From contig CAZLZZ010000022.1 of NCBI GenBank assembly GCA_964564165.1, forward strand, positions 1 through 30,050: a stretch of DNA of 30,050 bases, in the 5' to 3' direction. Position 1 is the first letter of the stretch. The number at the start of each line of letters is the position of its first letter. This document shows, piece by piece, positions 22,683 through 30,006 of the stretch. The DNA is from NORP309 sp964564165. GTDB taxonomy: Bacteria > Pseudomonadota > Gammaproteobacteria > Xanthomonadales > Marinicellaceae. Made by a program: the position numbers and the translations under genes. The notes beneath the pieces are model-generated. The model did not search any database. It was not told the DNA's origin and was given only the letters and a program-made list of their open reading frames with translations.

Positions 22683-23747
22683 ATGTACGAATTTCACAAA
22701 GTAACAATTAAAAATATACAACAAGAAACCAGCGATGCAGTGATTTGGACTCTGGATATTCCTGTGTATTTCAAACCTACCTTTATTTGGCAAGCGGGTC
22801 AACATTTGACTTTTAGAAAAGAAGTCAATGGTGAAGAAATTAGGCGCAGTTATTCAATCTTTAATCCACCGAATAATTCAATTAAAGGAGATGACATCAA
22901 AGTTCTTATTAAAAAGGTGGATGGCGGGCTGTTTTCAGAACCCGCACAAAGCGAATATCAAATTGGCGATACAGTTGAAATCATGGCGCCAACGGGGAAT
23001 TTTATCATGGTTCCACAAGACGATAAAACCTACGCACTCTTTGCCGCGGGTAGTGGTATTACACCAATCATGGGCATGATTTATGAAGTGATGAAGAATT
23101 CAAATAGCCATATTAATTTGTATTATGGCAATTCAACTGTTGCAAGCACATTGTTGAAAACTGAATTGGCAGATTTAAAAGACCAATACCCCGATCGGTT
23201 ATCTATCAGTTATTTCCTCTCACAAGAGCCCATAGATGTAGAATTGTATGCAGGTAGAATCAATGCGGATAAAGTTGCAAGAATCTTTAACAACCAATTG
23301 GAACAACTTGATATTGCAGGATATTTTCTATGTGGGCCAGGTGGAATGATTGATGAAGTCAAATCTGTTTTGGCTAACAAAGGGGTGGATAAAGCCATTG
23401 TTCATAGCGAACAATTTCTATCCGAAGGGCAGGTCATGTCCGAAAAGAAAAAGACTGCTACGCTAGATTCCGGTGTTATGGTCACCATCGATGGTGTCAC
23501 TTCACGTTATGAAATCAAAGAAGGCGAAGACAAAACCTTGCTAGATGCCGCCCTAGATGCCAAAATCAAAATGCCTTATTCATGTAAAGCAGGCGTGTGT
23601 GCCACCTGTCGTTGTAAATTAATCGAAGGTGAAGTTGAGATGCTGAATAATTATTCGCTAGAAGAATGGGAGCTTGAAAAAGGTTATATTCTTTCTTGCC
23701 AATCCTTGCCCAAAACCAAGAAAATTACGCTTGATTATGATAGTTAA
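22683..23747 (+). CDS. paaE: Phenylacetyl-CoA epoxidase reductase PaaE
   Basis: PaaE passes electrons from NADPH through FAD and a plant-type 2Fe-2S cluster to PaaA. The 354-residue protein has a ferredoxin-reductase N-terminal part with the FAD motif RRSYSIFNPP, the nucleotide-binding GSGITPIMGMIYEVM and the segment GYFLCGPGGMIDEVK. Its C-terminal ferredoxin domain has cluster ligands C301, C306, C309 (SCKAGVCATC) and C339 (LSCQS). There is no clear Shine-Dalgarno before ATG 22683, and repeat DNA separates it from paaD, so its expression may be less tightly coupled than paaABC. It is the last paa gene here; paaF, paaG, paaH, paaZ and paaK are absent from the window. Confidence 0.95.
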   Translation: MYEFHKVTIKNIQQETSDAVIWTLDIPVYFKPTFIWQAGQHLTFRKEVNGEEIRRSYSIFNPPNNSIKGDDIKVLIKKVDGGLFSEPAQSEYQIGDTVEIMAPTGNFIMVPQDDKTYALFAAGSGITPIMGMIYEVMKNSNSHINLYYGNSTVASTLLKTELADLKDQYPDRLSISYFLSQEPIDVELYAGRINADKVARIFNNQLEQLDIAGYFLCGPGGMIDEVKSVLANKGVDKAIVHSEQFLSEGQVMSEKKKTATLDSGVMVTIDGVTSRYEIKEGEDKTLLDAALDAKIKMPYSCKAGVCATCRCKLIEGEVEMLNNYSLEEWELEKGYILSCQSLPKTKKITLDYDS

Positions 23748-23780
23748 TTATATACCCAAATCCCAATATAGAAAACACGA
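23747..23780 (-). repeat. Dispersed repeat W, copy 2 (inverted)
   Basis: Read on the minus strand this is TCGTGTTTTCTATATTGGGA followed by TTTGGGTATATAAT. It matches 24125-24157 and 1068-1100, each with a few differences. It begins at the last base of the paaE stop and faces copy 3 on the other side of the MITE pair. Confidence 0.65.
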
Positions 23781-23836
23781 TTATAGCACAGCCCCTTAGT
23801 ACGTCTGGTAAATCAAAAAAATGCCTAACCACCTAG

Positions 23837-23905
23837 GTCGATTATTTCATACAAGAATAGAAACCATTTGTTTTTATAAAACTATTCTTGTAAGAAATAT
23901 TCGAC
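23837..23905. mobile_element. 69-bp palindromic MITE-like element, flanked by CTAG
   Basis: The arms 23832-23860 and 23882-23910 (including the CCTAGG ends) are inverted copies matching at 27 of 29 positions around a 21-base loop. CTAG stands immediately outside on both sides (23833-23836 and 23906-23909). The element is too small to encode anything. The inner arm ends AAGAATAG, resembling the end of the neighbouring element's terminal repeat. Confidence 0.7.
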
Positions 23906-23909
23906 CTAG

Positions 23910-24067
23910 GAGCTTGTCCGAGAATAGGAATCGTCATGAAGGAAAGCTGGATTTAGGGCGATTTTTGGCTTTTTTGAGGAGAATAGCTCCGCTATGTGAC
24001 GAAAAACAGCTGAAAATGGCACAAATTCAGCTTTTCTGTAATAGATTTTCTATTCTCGGACAAGCTC
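23910..24067. mobile_element. 158-bp palindromic MITE-like element, flanked by CTAG
   Basis: The terminal inverted repeats GAGCTTGTCCGAGAATAG (23910-23927) and its exact complement (24050-24067) are bounded by CTAG at 23906-23909 and 24068-24071, which looks like a 4-bp target duplication. The interior is also palindromic: AAAGCTG near 23943 pairs with CAGCTTT near 24028, and ATAGC-TCC-GCTAT at 23983-23995 forms the tip, close to the exact centre. An 85-codon open frame across it has no protein-like features. CTAG targets are typical of IS5-type elements, so a non-autonomous IS5 derivative is a reasonable guess. Confidence 0.75.
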
Positions 24068-24124
24068 CTAGGTGGTAACATATTTTTTAGATTCACTATA
24101 CGCACCAAGTGATTGCACTCTATT

Positions 24125-24157
24125 TCGCGTTTTTATATCGGAATTTGGGATATACAT
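24125..24157 (+). repeat. Dispersed repeat W, copy 3
   Basis: TCGCGTTTTTATATCGGAAT followed by TTGGGATATACAT matches copies 1 and 2. The resemblance to copy 1 extends upstream to about 24102. It ends just before the terminator hairpin. Confidence 0.65.
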
Positions 24158-24159
24158 AA

Positions 24160-24187
24160 AAAAACGGATCATATTTGATCCGTTTTT
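24160..24187 (-). terminator. Bidirectional rho-independent terminator
   Basis: AAAAACGGATCA (24160-24171) pairs perfectly with TGATCCGTTTTT (24176-24187) around TATT. On the minus strand it lies 24 bases after the protease stop and is followed by a T run from the complementary A tract. It could also stop plus-strand transcripts from paaE. Confidence 0.9.
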
Positions 24188-24210
24188 ATTGGTTCCAAAT
24201 TTCTTCTTGA

Positions 24211-26874
24211 TTAATTTCCTTCAAAGCTATTATTAAATATTCTATTAAGATCAAATATCTGACACATACTTGTTGTGAAGACAGTAATGTCATCTATATA
24301 CCAACCCTCACCACTTACAGAAGCATCACAACTCATGCGCCAACGAAATTCAATTGATAAGCCAGAAAAGTCATTGAGGTCAACTATTACTTGTTTCCAA
24401 GTTTGACTATTCCCATGCCAAGCTTGGCGTCCATTAAGCGGGGCATCAGAACTGCTATTGTTAAGAGCGCCATCGTATCCATTCATAATAATACGGTTCG
24501 GGTTCGCTGTTACCGAAACACCATTGCCGTCAAGAATATCAAACCAACTTGTTCCTGAGTCTGTTGAGTATTCAAGTGCGCCTCCATCCCAATTGGCTTC
24601 AGTATTATAACGGTGCCAGAACTCTAGTTGAGTTCCTGCTTGTGGTACTATAATTGACTCAAGGCGAATCACTTGATCTTTTACTTGAGGTTCACTGGTT
24701 GCGAAGAAGGACTTAGTACCGGATTGTGAATCAGAGTCTGTAATGCTCCATGGGTTCGCAGTGTTAGCGACTGAACCTGACTCAGCTGTCCATCCAGATA
24801 AAGGAGATCCCACATTGCCAAGTTCTAAATCATCAGTAAGTACAGTAGAGTTTGGTCCTGTCGCTTGTGCTGTTTGTAACACTGTATTTGCGCCTTCATT
24901 CCCAGCTGCGCATAATCCTGCGCCATTATTGGAGTTGTCTTCTGCCCTTACTATATAATTGTATTCCACTCCATTTAGGGTATCCATGTCCACAAAGCTG
25001 GTACCTGTTTCACATGATGAAATTAAATTAGACAACGAAGGATTGAAACCTGCATTGGTTGATTTGTATATATTGTATACTGATCCAGTCCCGCAGTTGT
25101 TATTCGCAGCTTGCCAATCAAGTTGAATTGAGCAATCATTCTGGTTGAGATTGCTGGCTTGGTTAATGCCTACAAATGTTGGAGCCAAAGTGCATAATCC
25201 TGTAGCCGTAGAGCTTGTACAAGTAGAGAATGCTGAGCGGCAAGATTCAGTTACATCAAATGTTTTAACTTTGTAAGCATATTCACTGCCACCAGAAACA
25301 TTGCTATCATTGTATGTAACACCAGAAACATCTGAAGCGATTAATTGATAGGATGTGCTGCTACAATTTCCTATTGAACGATAAATTTCATAAGTAAATG
25401 GGCCACCTACAGGTTCTGTCCAACTCACGGAAATTTGATTATTTACAGGAGCACTACTAGAAATGTTTGTAGGTAAATCTGGAGTATCACAAGTGGCACC
25501 ATTGGGTAAGTCTGCTCCAAGATCGGTAATAACCGCTTGTATCGGTACGCCGCGATTGGGGTCATCACCACCACCGCCACTTGCACATGCAGCACTGCCG
25601 CGACAATGATGAAGTGCAACAACTTTATGATCGCCAAATCCAAGTACGGGAGAGCCCGATGAGCCACCTTGTGTATCAAGCCAATAACCAATATCATTGG
25701 CACCACCTGAGCAAGCGGTTTCTGTTAAACTCGAAACAACACCAAAGCCAGTTGTATCATCAGGGTAAGTGGATTCAAAAGCGATTCTTTTACCCCAGCC
25801 AGCAGGGTGTTGAGGGATATAGATTTGTTCATCAAGTACTGCACCTGCCTCACGAAGTTGTAAAAAACCATAAGTAGTGGGTAAGTTGTTAACTGTTGAT
25901 GTGGGTATTATAAGTGCGTAATCTAATGGAGAGCTGGCCTTTACAAAAGTAGGGGCAGTTGCTTCGATGGTTCCGGGGCAACCCAATGCTGAAGCACAAT
26001 TAGTTGCACAGTCTGCACCTTCGGCCATAAATTCGATAGTAATTTGATTGGCTTCTGCTTGATCGGCAATACAATGTTGATTGGTCATTAAATGCCCTTC
26101 ATCACCCACTAACCATGCTGTACAATGAGCATTGCCATTTTTTATCAAACGAGCAACGGCTCGGGATTTATCATACATTTCTGGTTGTGAATTTTGATAA
26201 CATTTTGCTTCTTGTGTATCATCGGCGGTACATATAGATTCAGTTTGAGTTGTTGATTCTGCTAAAGTAAAGCCTCGCGCAAATCGAGAAATAACAACCC
26301 CTTTTCCTCCGTCAATAGATTTGCTGTGCAATTCAATGATTGCAGTGTCGCCGTGAATATGAATCCCCCAAAACCCACCTTTAATACCCAGGTCTCTTGG
26401 TCCATTATTAGAATAAGTCCAACTGCGACTCTTATCAGGTGATCGAATAACTAAAAAATCATCATCTGTAAGTTCCATAGATTTAAAAAATGGAGCTATA
26501 TAGCTAGCATTGGGATAGTGAACAACAGTCTCCCATACTATGTTGCCTCCAATTTCTGTCGCGCCAAGATAGGGCGTAGGTGATTTAAAGGAGGTTTCTA
26601 CGTATTCCCCCACTATCGCCGGTCCATTTCCACTTTGTTGAAAACTCGATGCAGTTGACACACATTGCTCTGATTTTAAAGCATTATTTTTAATTAAAGT
26701 TTTTTGCTTGTCATTAAAGAGGCCCTCTATAGAAACTAAACCAGTTGTAAATGGCGCTTTTGCTTGAATGGTACTTTGACCTATGTTTTGGTCATCAGCA
26801 ATCGCTGAACCTATCATTGTAAGCACGGCTAAAAAAATCCACTTAGTGGGGTTTATATGTTTGAAAACTTTCAT
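24211..26874 (-). CDS. Secreted trypsin-like serine protease with fibronectin-type and C-terminal beta domains
   Basis: An 887-residue exported protease. A signal peptide ends at about IGSAIA (26), and an N-terminal propeptide-like region extends to about 220. The S1 domain has H267 in MTNQHCIAD, D318 in SPLDYALI and S406 in GGSSGSPVL. The GGSSGSP motif and many Cys residues resemble lysyl endopeptidases such as Achromobacter protease I. Two fibronectin-III-like modules follow (about 463-557 and 561-670), then a MAM-like beta domain (LEYSTDSGTSWFDI, GRQAWHGNS, FRWRMSCD, GWYIDDITVF). The protein ends IFDLNRIFNNSFEGN, possibly a sorting signal. A GAGGTG ribosome binding site lies about 9 bases upstream, and a terminator follows the stop. 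The gene stands alone; target proteins are unknown. Confidence 0.93.
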   Translation of the reverse strand: MKVFKHINPTKWIFLAVLTMIGSAIADDQNIGQSTIQAKAPFTTGLVSIEGLFNDKQKTLIKNNALKSEQCVSTASSFQQSGNGPAIVGEYVETSFKSPTPYLGATEIGGNIVWETVVHYPNASYIAPFFKSMELTDDDFLVIRSPDKSRSWTYSNNGPRDLGIKGGFWGIHIHGDTAIIELHSKSIDGGKGVVISRFARGFTLAESTTQTESICTADDTQEAKCYQNSQPEMYDKSRAVARLIKNGNAHCTAWLVGDEGHLMTNQHCIADQAEANQITIEFMAEGADCATNCASALGCPGTIEATAPTFVKASSPLDYALIIPTSTVNNLPTTYGFLQLREAGAVLDEQIYIPQHPAGWGKRIAFESTYPDDTTGFGVVSSLTETACSGGANDIGYWLDTQGGSSGSPVLGFGDHKVVALHHCRGSAACASGGGGDDPNRGVPIQAVITDLGADLPNGATCDTPDLPTNISSSAPVNNQISVSWTEPVGGPFTYEIYRSIGNCSSTSYQLIASDVSGVTYNDSNVSGGSEYAYKVKTFDVTESCRSAFSTCTSSTATGLCTLAPTFVGINQASNLNQNDCSIQLDWQAANNNCGTGSVYNIYKSTNAGFNPSLSNLISSCETGTSFVDMDTLNGVEYNYIVRAEDNSNNGAGLCAAGNEGANTVLQTAQATGPNSTVLTDDLELGNVGSPLSGWTAESGSVANTANPWSITDSDSQSGTKSFFATSEPQVKDQVIRLESIIVPQAGTQLEFWHRYNTEANWDGGALEYSTDSGTSWFDILDGNGVSVTANPNRIIMNGYDGALNNSSSDAPLNGRQAWHGNSQTWKQVIVDLNDFSGLSIEFRWRMSCDASVSGEGWYIDDITVFTTSMCQIFDLNRIFNNSFEGN

Positions 26875-27220
26875 TTAATGACACCTCGTTTTTTGTTGAA
26901 AATAAAATAATTGTGATACCCTTCGTTATTATCGCGTAGACGAAAACTCTATGAACAACGATTAAAAACCATTTGAGATGATACGGGTTTCACCATAGAT
27001 TAACTTTCTTCATCCGTCTATCAAGCCCTTCGGATTTCTATAATACCTCATTACAAGAACAATAGAAGCTTCAATTTGTAAAACCCTCAATTTATTAGAA
27101 GTATACATGAATCATCCGCTTTTGTGCGACCAACCAGACATGGTATTGCGATAAAACCTTAATTTTCTTGCTCAATAGGCAATTGTTGCTAAAATGTGTG
27201 TTTTTTAAGTTTCTCATATA
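26875..27220. other. Divergent promoter region of the protease and thiI
   Basis: 346 bases with no credible gene. The right end carries the thiI promoter; the left end the protease ribosome binding site. Possible minus-strand -35/-10 pairs for the protease exist (for instance TTGTTC and GATAAT with 19-base spacing around 26930-26962) but none is convincing. I see no riboswitch fold. Confidence 0.5.
27168..27195 (+). promoter_or_regulatory. thiI promoter with extended -10
   Basis: TTGCTC (27168-27173), a 16-base spacer and TAAAAT (27190-27195) preceded by TG (27187-27188). Start of transcription would be near 27202, giving a ~20-base leader before ATG 27221. The -10 context is the same as for aroC. 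Confidence 0.6.
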
Positions 27221-28453
27221 ATGCGCAATCGAATCATTCTTCATTATGGCGAACTCACTCTAAAAGGTTGTAACCGCCATTCTTTTGTAAAAAAGCTTCG
27301 CACCAATGTTCGCAATAAAATCAAGTCAATGGACTTGACTTGGGATGTGGTGTCTATTCATGATCGTATGTTTATCGAAATTCCTAGCGATTTTGCAGGA
27401 AATATTGATGACGTGGCAGATAAATTGGCAGAAATCCCGGGGATTGCTTGGTTGAGTAAAGTCTATTGGTTTTCAAATAAGGATTATGAAATTTTTGAAT
27501 ACAAACCCGATTTGTCAAAAGTTGAAGAATTGATTGAACAATTGGCGAATGAAACGTACCAGAAAGACAGCAGTTTTGCGATTCGTGTTAAACGTTCTGA
27601 TAAGCGTTTTTACCAAACCTCTAAAGAGTTAGAGATGCAATTGGCAACGGTTATTTTAAAAAATACCGAATGGAAAAACGTCAACCTGAATAATGCAGAT
27701 CAGTATTTCTATGTGGATATTTCATCGCGCGGCATGGCTGTACATACCAACCGCATTAAAGCTATTGGGGGTTTGCCAGTTGCTTCAACCGGTAAGATCA
27801 TGTGCTTGTTATCAGGTGGATTTGATTCGCCAATTGCCGCCTATTTAATGGCAAAACGTGGGTGCACCATCGATTTTGTCCATTTTACAGCAAGCAATAT
27901 TCAGGACAGTAAACTTGAAACTTATAAAGTGGCAAGAATTGCACAACGCATCAGTGAATTTTGTGGGAAAGTACGTTTGTACCTAGTTCCCTATACACAT
28001 TTTGATTTGGCTTTAATGGAAAAAAATCTGGATTATGATCTAATCTTGTTTAGACGTTTTATGGCGCGAGTGGCTGAAAAGATGGCCAATGATGTGTATG
28101 CGCAATGTTTGGTAACAGGGGACAATCTTGGTCAAGTGGCATCTCAGACCATGGAAAATATAGTGAGTATGACCAAATCAGTAAACATGCCTGTGTTGCG
28201 TCCATTGTTGACTTATAACAAAGAAGAAATTGTTGCAATGTCTCGTAAACTAGGTTTGTTTGATGTTTGTGTTGAACCTTACAAAGATTGCTGTGCATTA
28301 ATCAGCAATACGCCAAAAACAAAATCAGTGCATGAAAAATTAACCCAGATGGAAGAGAAGTTTTTAGAGGGTTACGATGAATTGGTTAATGACACATTGG
28401 CGGAAAAACAAGTGATTGCCTTTAATTTTGGTAAGCGCATAGATTTTGTTTAA
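27221..28453 (+). CDS. thiI: tRNA 4-thiouridine synthetase ThiI, short form without rhodanese domain
   Basis: ThiI activates uridine 8 of tRNA with ATP and inserts sulfur; in some bacteria it also supplies sulfur for the thiamine thiazole ring. The 410-residue protein has the N-terminal ferredoxin-like and THUMP domains (ILHYGELTLKGCNR; THUMP near 60-165) and the PP-loop LLSGGFDSPIAA around S198-S203. Further on come VTGDNLGQVASQT and the catalytic Cys in YKDCCALIS (C357/C358). It stops where the ~80-residue rhodanese domain of E. coli ThiI (482 residues) would begin, as in Bacillus ThiI, so a separate sulfur donor is expected and a thiamine role is less likely. Intact downstream genes argue against a truncation artefact. 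Confidence 0.95.
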   Translation: MRNRIILHYGELTLKGCNRHSFVKKLRTNVRNKIKSMDLTWDVVSIHDRMFIEIPSDFAGNIDDVADKLAEIPGIAWLSKVYWFSNKDYEIFEYKPDLSKVEELIEQLANETYQKDSSFAIRVKRSDKRFYQTSKELEMQLATVILKNTEWKNVNLNNADQYFYVDISSRGMAVHTNRIKAIGGLPVASTGKIMCLLSGGFDSPIAAYLMAKRGCTIDFVHFTASNIQDSKLETYKVARIAQRISEFCGKVRLYLVPYTHFDLALMEKNLDYDLILFRRFMARVAEKMANDVYAQCLVTGDNLGQVASQTMENIVSMTKSVNMPVLRPLLTYNKEEIVAMSRKLGLFDVCVEPYKDCCALISNTPKTKSVHEKLTQMEEKFLEGYDELVNDTLAEKQVIAFNFGKRIDFV

Positions 28454-28466
28454 TTTTACATCGTAG

Positions 28467-28486
28467 GGGTGCGATTTATCGCATCC
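28467..28486. repeat. Hairpin repeat between convergent thiI and uraD
   Basis: GGGTGCGAT (28467-28475) and ATCGCATCC (28478-28486) form a near-perfect stem with one G-T pair in a 40-base convergent gap. Preceded by CGTAG, it resembles common GTAGGGGTGCG intergenic repeats. It lacks a U tract but could still hinder read-through. Confidence 0.5.
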
Positions 28487-28493
28487 GAACAAC

Positions 28494-28997
28494 TCATGAC
28501 AATAATTTATCCAACCTCAAATGTGTAATCTTGTTTTGTTCAGCCGCGGCAACATGTAATTCAATGGCCTTGTCATTGGGCAAACGGTTGGTAAGTAAAT
28601 CGAGCATTTCTCCAGCAGTTTTTCCTGTAGCACAGACGATAAAGATAAAGCCGAATCGCTTTAGGTATTTATCATTGCCTGTTTTTAACGCTAATAATAC
28701 ATCATCAGTGGCTTGGCTGGCTCCTTGTTGTTCTTTTTCTGCCCAATTAGCGGTATTAGAAAACCTCTTTTTCAAAGAATCAACATCGCCAATTTGCGGA
28801 TGATGGGTAAAAGCTTCCAAATAGTCTTTACTACTTAAGCCCTTCCATATTTTATCGCTGACCTCATGCAGAGATTCTACATCATAAAAAGGCCTTGAAT
28901 TAACCATGCGTTCTACCCAAGCACTGCTGCCACAGCATTTTTTAAATTCGATGAGCAACTCATTTCTTGGCATAGTATTGATGTGTCTGACATTCAT
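28494..28997 (-). CDS. uraD: 2-oxo-4-hydroxy-4-carboxy-5-ureidoimidazoline (OHCU) decarboxylase
   Basis: UraD decarboxylates OHCU to S-allantoin, the last step of urate oxidation. The 167-residue protein contains the active-site FTHHPQIGD (H66 before Pro), the SNTANWAEKEQQGA segment with the conserved Glu-Gln, and FGFIFIVCATGKTA followed by LPND, all typical. Its ATG overlaps the alc stop in ATGA, so the two are co-translated. Uricase, HIU hydrolase and allantoinase are not in the window but could lie to the right. Confidence 0.95.
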   Translation of the reverse strand: MNVRHINTMPRNELLIEFKKCCGSSAWVERMVNSRPFYDVESLHEVSDKIWKGLSSKDYLEAFTHHPQIGDVDSLKKRFSNTANWAEKEQQGASQATDDVLLALKTGNDKYLKRFGFIFIVCATGKTAGEMLDLLTNRLPNDKAIELHVAAAEQNKITHLRLDKLLS

Positions 28998-29965
28998 ACA
29001 ATTGAACCATTGATGCGTAGACGGCTGATGCCACCATCTGGAAACATATTTAATCGTACATGCGAGACCTTATTGTGGTGCAATAATTCTTGACTGAAAT
29101 AATGTTGGTTATCGGCAGCAAGCTTTGTTTGGGGTAATAATATTTGCCAGTCCATGCTTTCAAGCTCAATATCAGTGGCATCAGGTGCATATATAGACTC
29201 TAAAGAACAGCGGTCAGGGAAGTTTCCTTTAAAATGACAAGTATCGACTTCAATGTTGTTAATGGTACCAATTTTTCCAAGCTTTAATATTGCCCAATCA
29301 TAGTTGTCAGGATTGCGATTACGTTTAGTTTCCCAGCCATCGCCCATATTGGCGCCCCTATTGGGCATAATCAAATTATCTTTGTGACTAAAAAACATGT
29401 CATTACAAGACAGCACTCGACCACCGTTTTCTACCGCAATCAAATCAAGAACATCATCTGTTGATACTTGTGACCAATCGGGTTTAACTTCTCCATAAAC
29501 TTTTAAACGGGCAACGCCACCGTCAGGGTATATGTGTAATCGCAGATGTGTCCATTCATTGTTTGATTCAATTTCAAACAAGTTTTGAGAACCCGCATCA
29601 AGGTGGCTTTTGATCAATATTTCTTGCCAGTCATTATCGGTTGGCGTACCTTTCACACAGGCAGCTTCCAAAGATGCATGTGGCGGATGATTGCCTAAAA
29701 AGTGATTGGTATCAATATCCACACCGGCAATGATGCCGCGCAGACCCATTTTGATCACAGCCCAATCATGCCCTGAAACTCTTTTGCGGCGTGATTCCCA
29801 TCCATCCATCCATTTGCCATGATCGGTGTATTTGTCTTCGATAAAAACACCTCGTCCGGTTTTTAGTAAGTTTTCTTTTTCTGCAAAAAAATCATCGGTG
29901 CAGGATAGAGCTTTGCCACCGGTTCGTTGTGAGGCTAAGTCGATTAAATGGGTAAAATTTTTCAT
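28994..29965 (-). CDS. alc: Allantoicase
   Basis: Allantoicase hydrolyses allantoate to ureidoglycolate and urea. The 323-residue protein is the usual tandem duplication: each half has GGKALSC-/GGRVLSC-like, FFA/SHK, a DGWE-x-(K/R)-R segment, HDWAVIKMG/YDWAILKLG, DTNHFLGN/DTCHFKGN and a repeat ending in R-L-x-x-(Y/F)-PDGG. I chose ATG 29965, preceded by AAAGGAG at 29978-29984 (12-base spacing). A frame extending to a GTG at 29995 only translates a repeat hairpin and swallows the ribosome binding site. First visible gene of an alc-uraD operon; the promoter is presumably between here and the window edge or further upstream. Confidence 0.94.
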   Translation of the reverse strand: MKNFTHLIDLASQRTGGKALSCTDDFFAEKENLLKTGRGVFIEDKYTDHGKWMDGWESRRKRVSGHDWAVIKMGLRGIIAGVDIDTNHFLGNHPPHASLEAACVKGTPTDNDWQEILIKSHLDAGSQNLFEIESNNEWTHLRLHIYPDGGVARLKVYGEVKPDWSQVSTDDVLDLIAVENGGRVLSCNDMFFSHKDNLIMPNRGANMGDGWETKRNRNPDNYDWAILKLGKIGTINNIEVDTCHFKGNFPDRCSLESIYAPDATDIELESMDWQILLPQTKLAADNQHYFSQELLHHNKVSHVRLNMFPDGGISRLRINGSIV

Positions 29966-29984
29966 GTAATGTATATTCTCCTTT

Positions 29985-30006
29985 CTCGTTCCCACGCTCT
30001 GCGTGG
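29985..30006. repeat. Intergenic hairpin repeat upstream of alc
   Basis: CCACGC-TCT-GCGTGG (29992-30006), preceded by TCTCGTTC, is a perfect 6-bp stem. CGTTCCCACGCTCTGCGTGG-type sequences are frequent intergenic repeats in Proteobacteria. Here it abuts the alc ribosome binding site. The remaining bases to 30050 show nothing recognisable. Confidence 0.65.

Noticed and set aside
23821..24078. 85-codon open frame across the MITE pair
   Set aside because: It lies wholly within palindromic repeat DNA, has no ribosome binding site and its product has no protein-like features.
26875..27220. TPP riboswitch upstream of thiI
   Set aside because: I found no recognisable thi-box core, and the mapped-looking promoter leaves only a ~20-base leader; this ThiI is probably a tRNA enzyme.
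29966..29995. Longer allantoicase start at GTG 29995
   Set aside because: It would translate the repeat hairpin and the AAAGGAG site itself.
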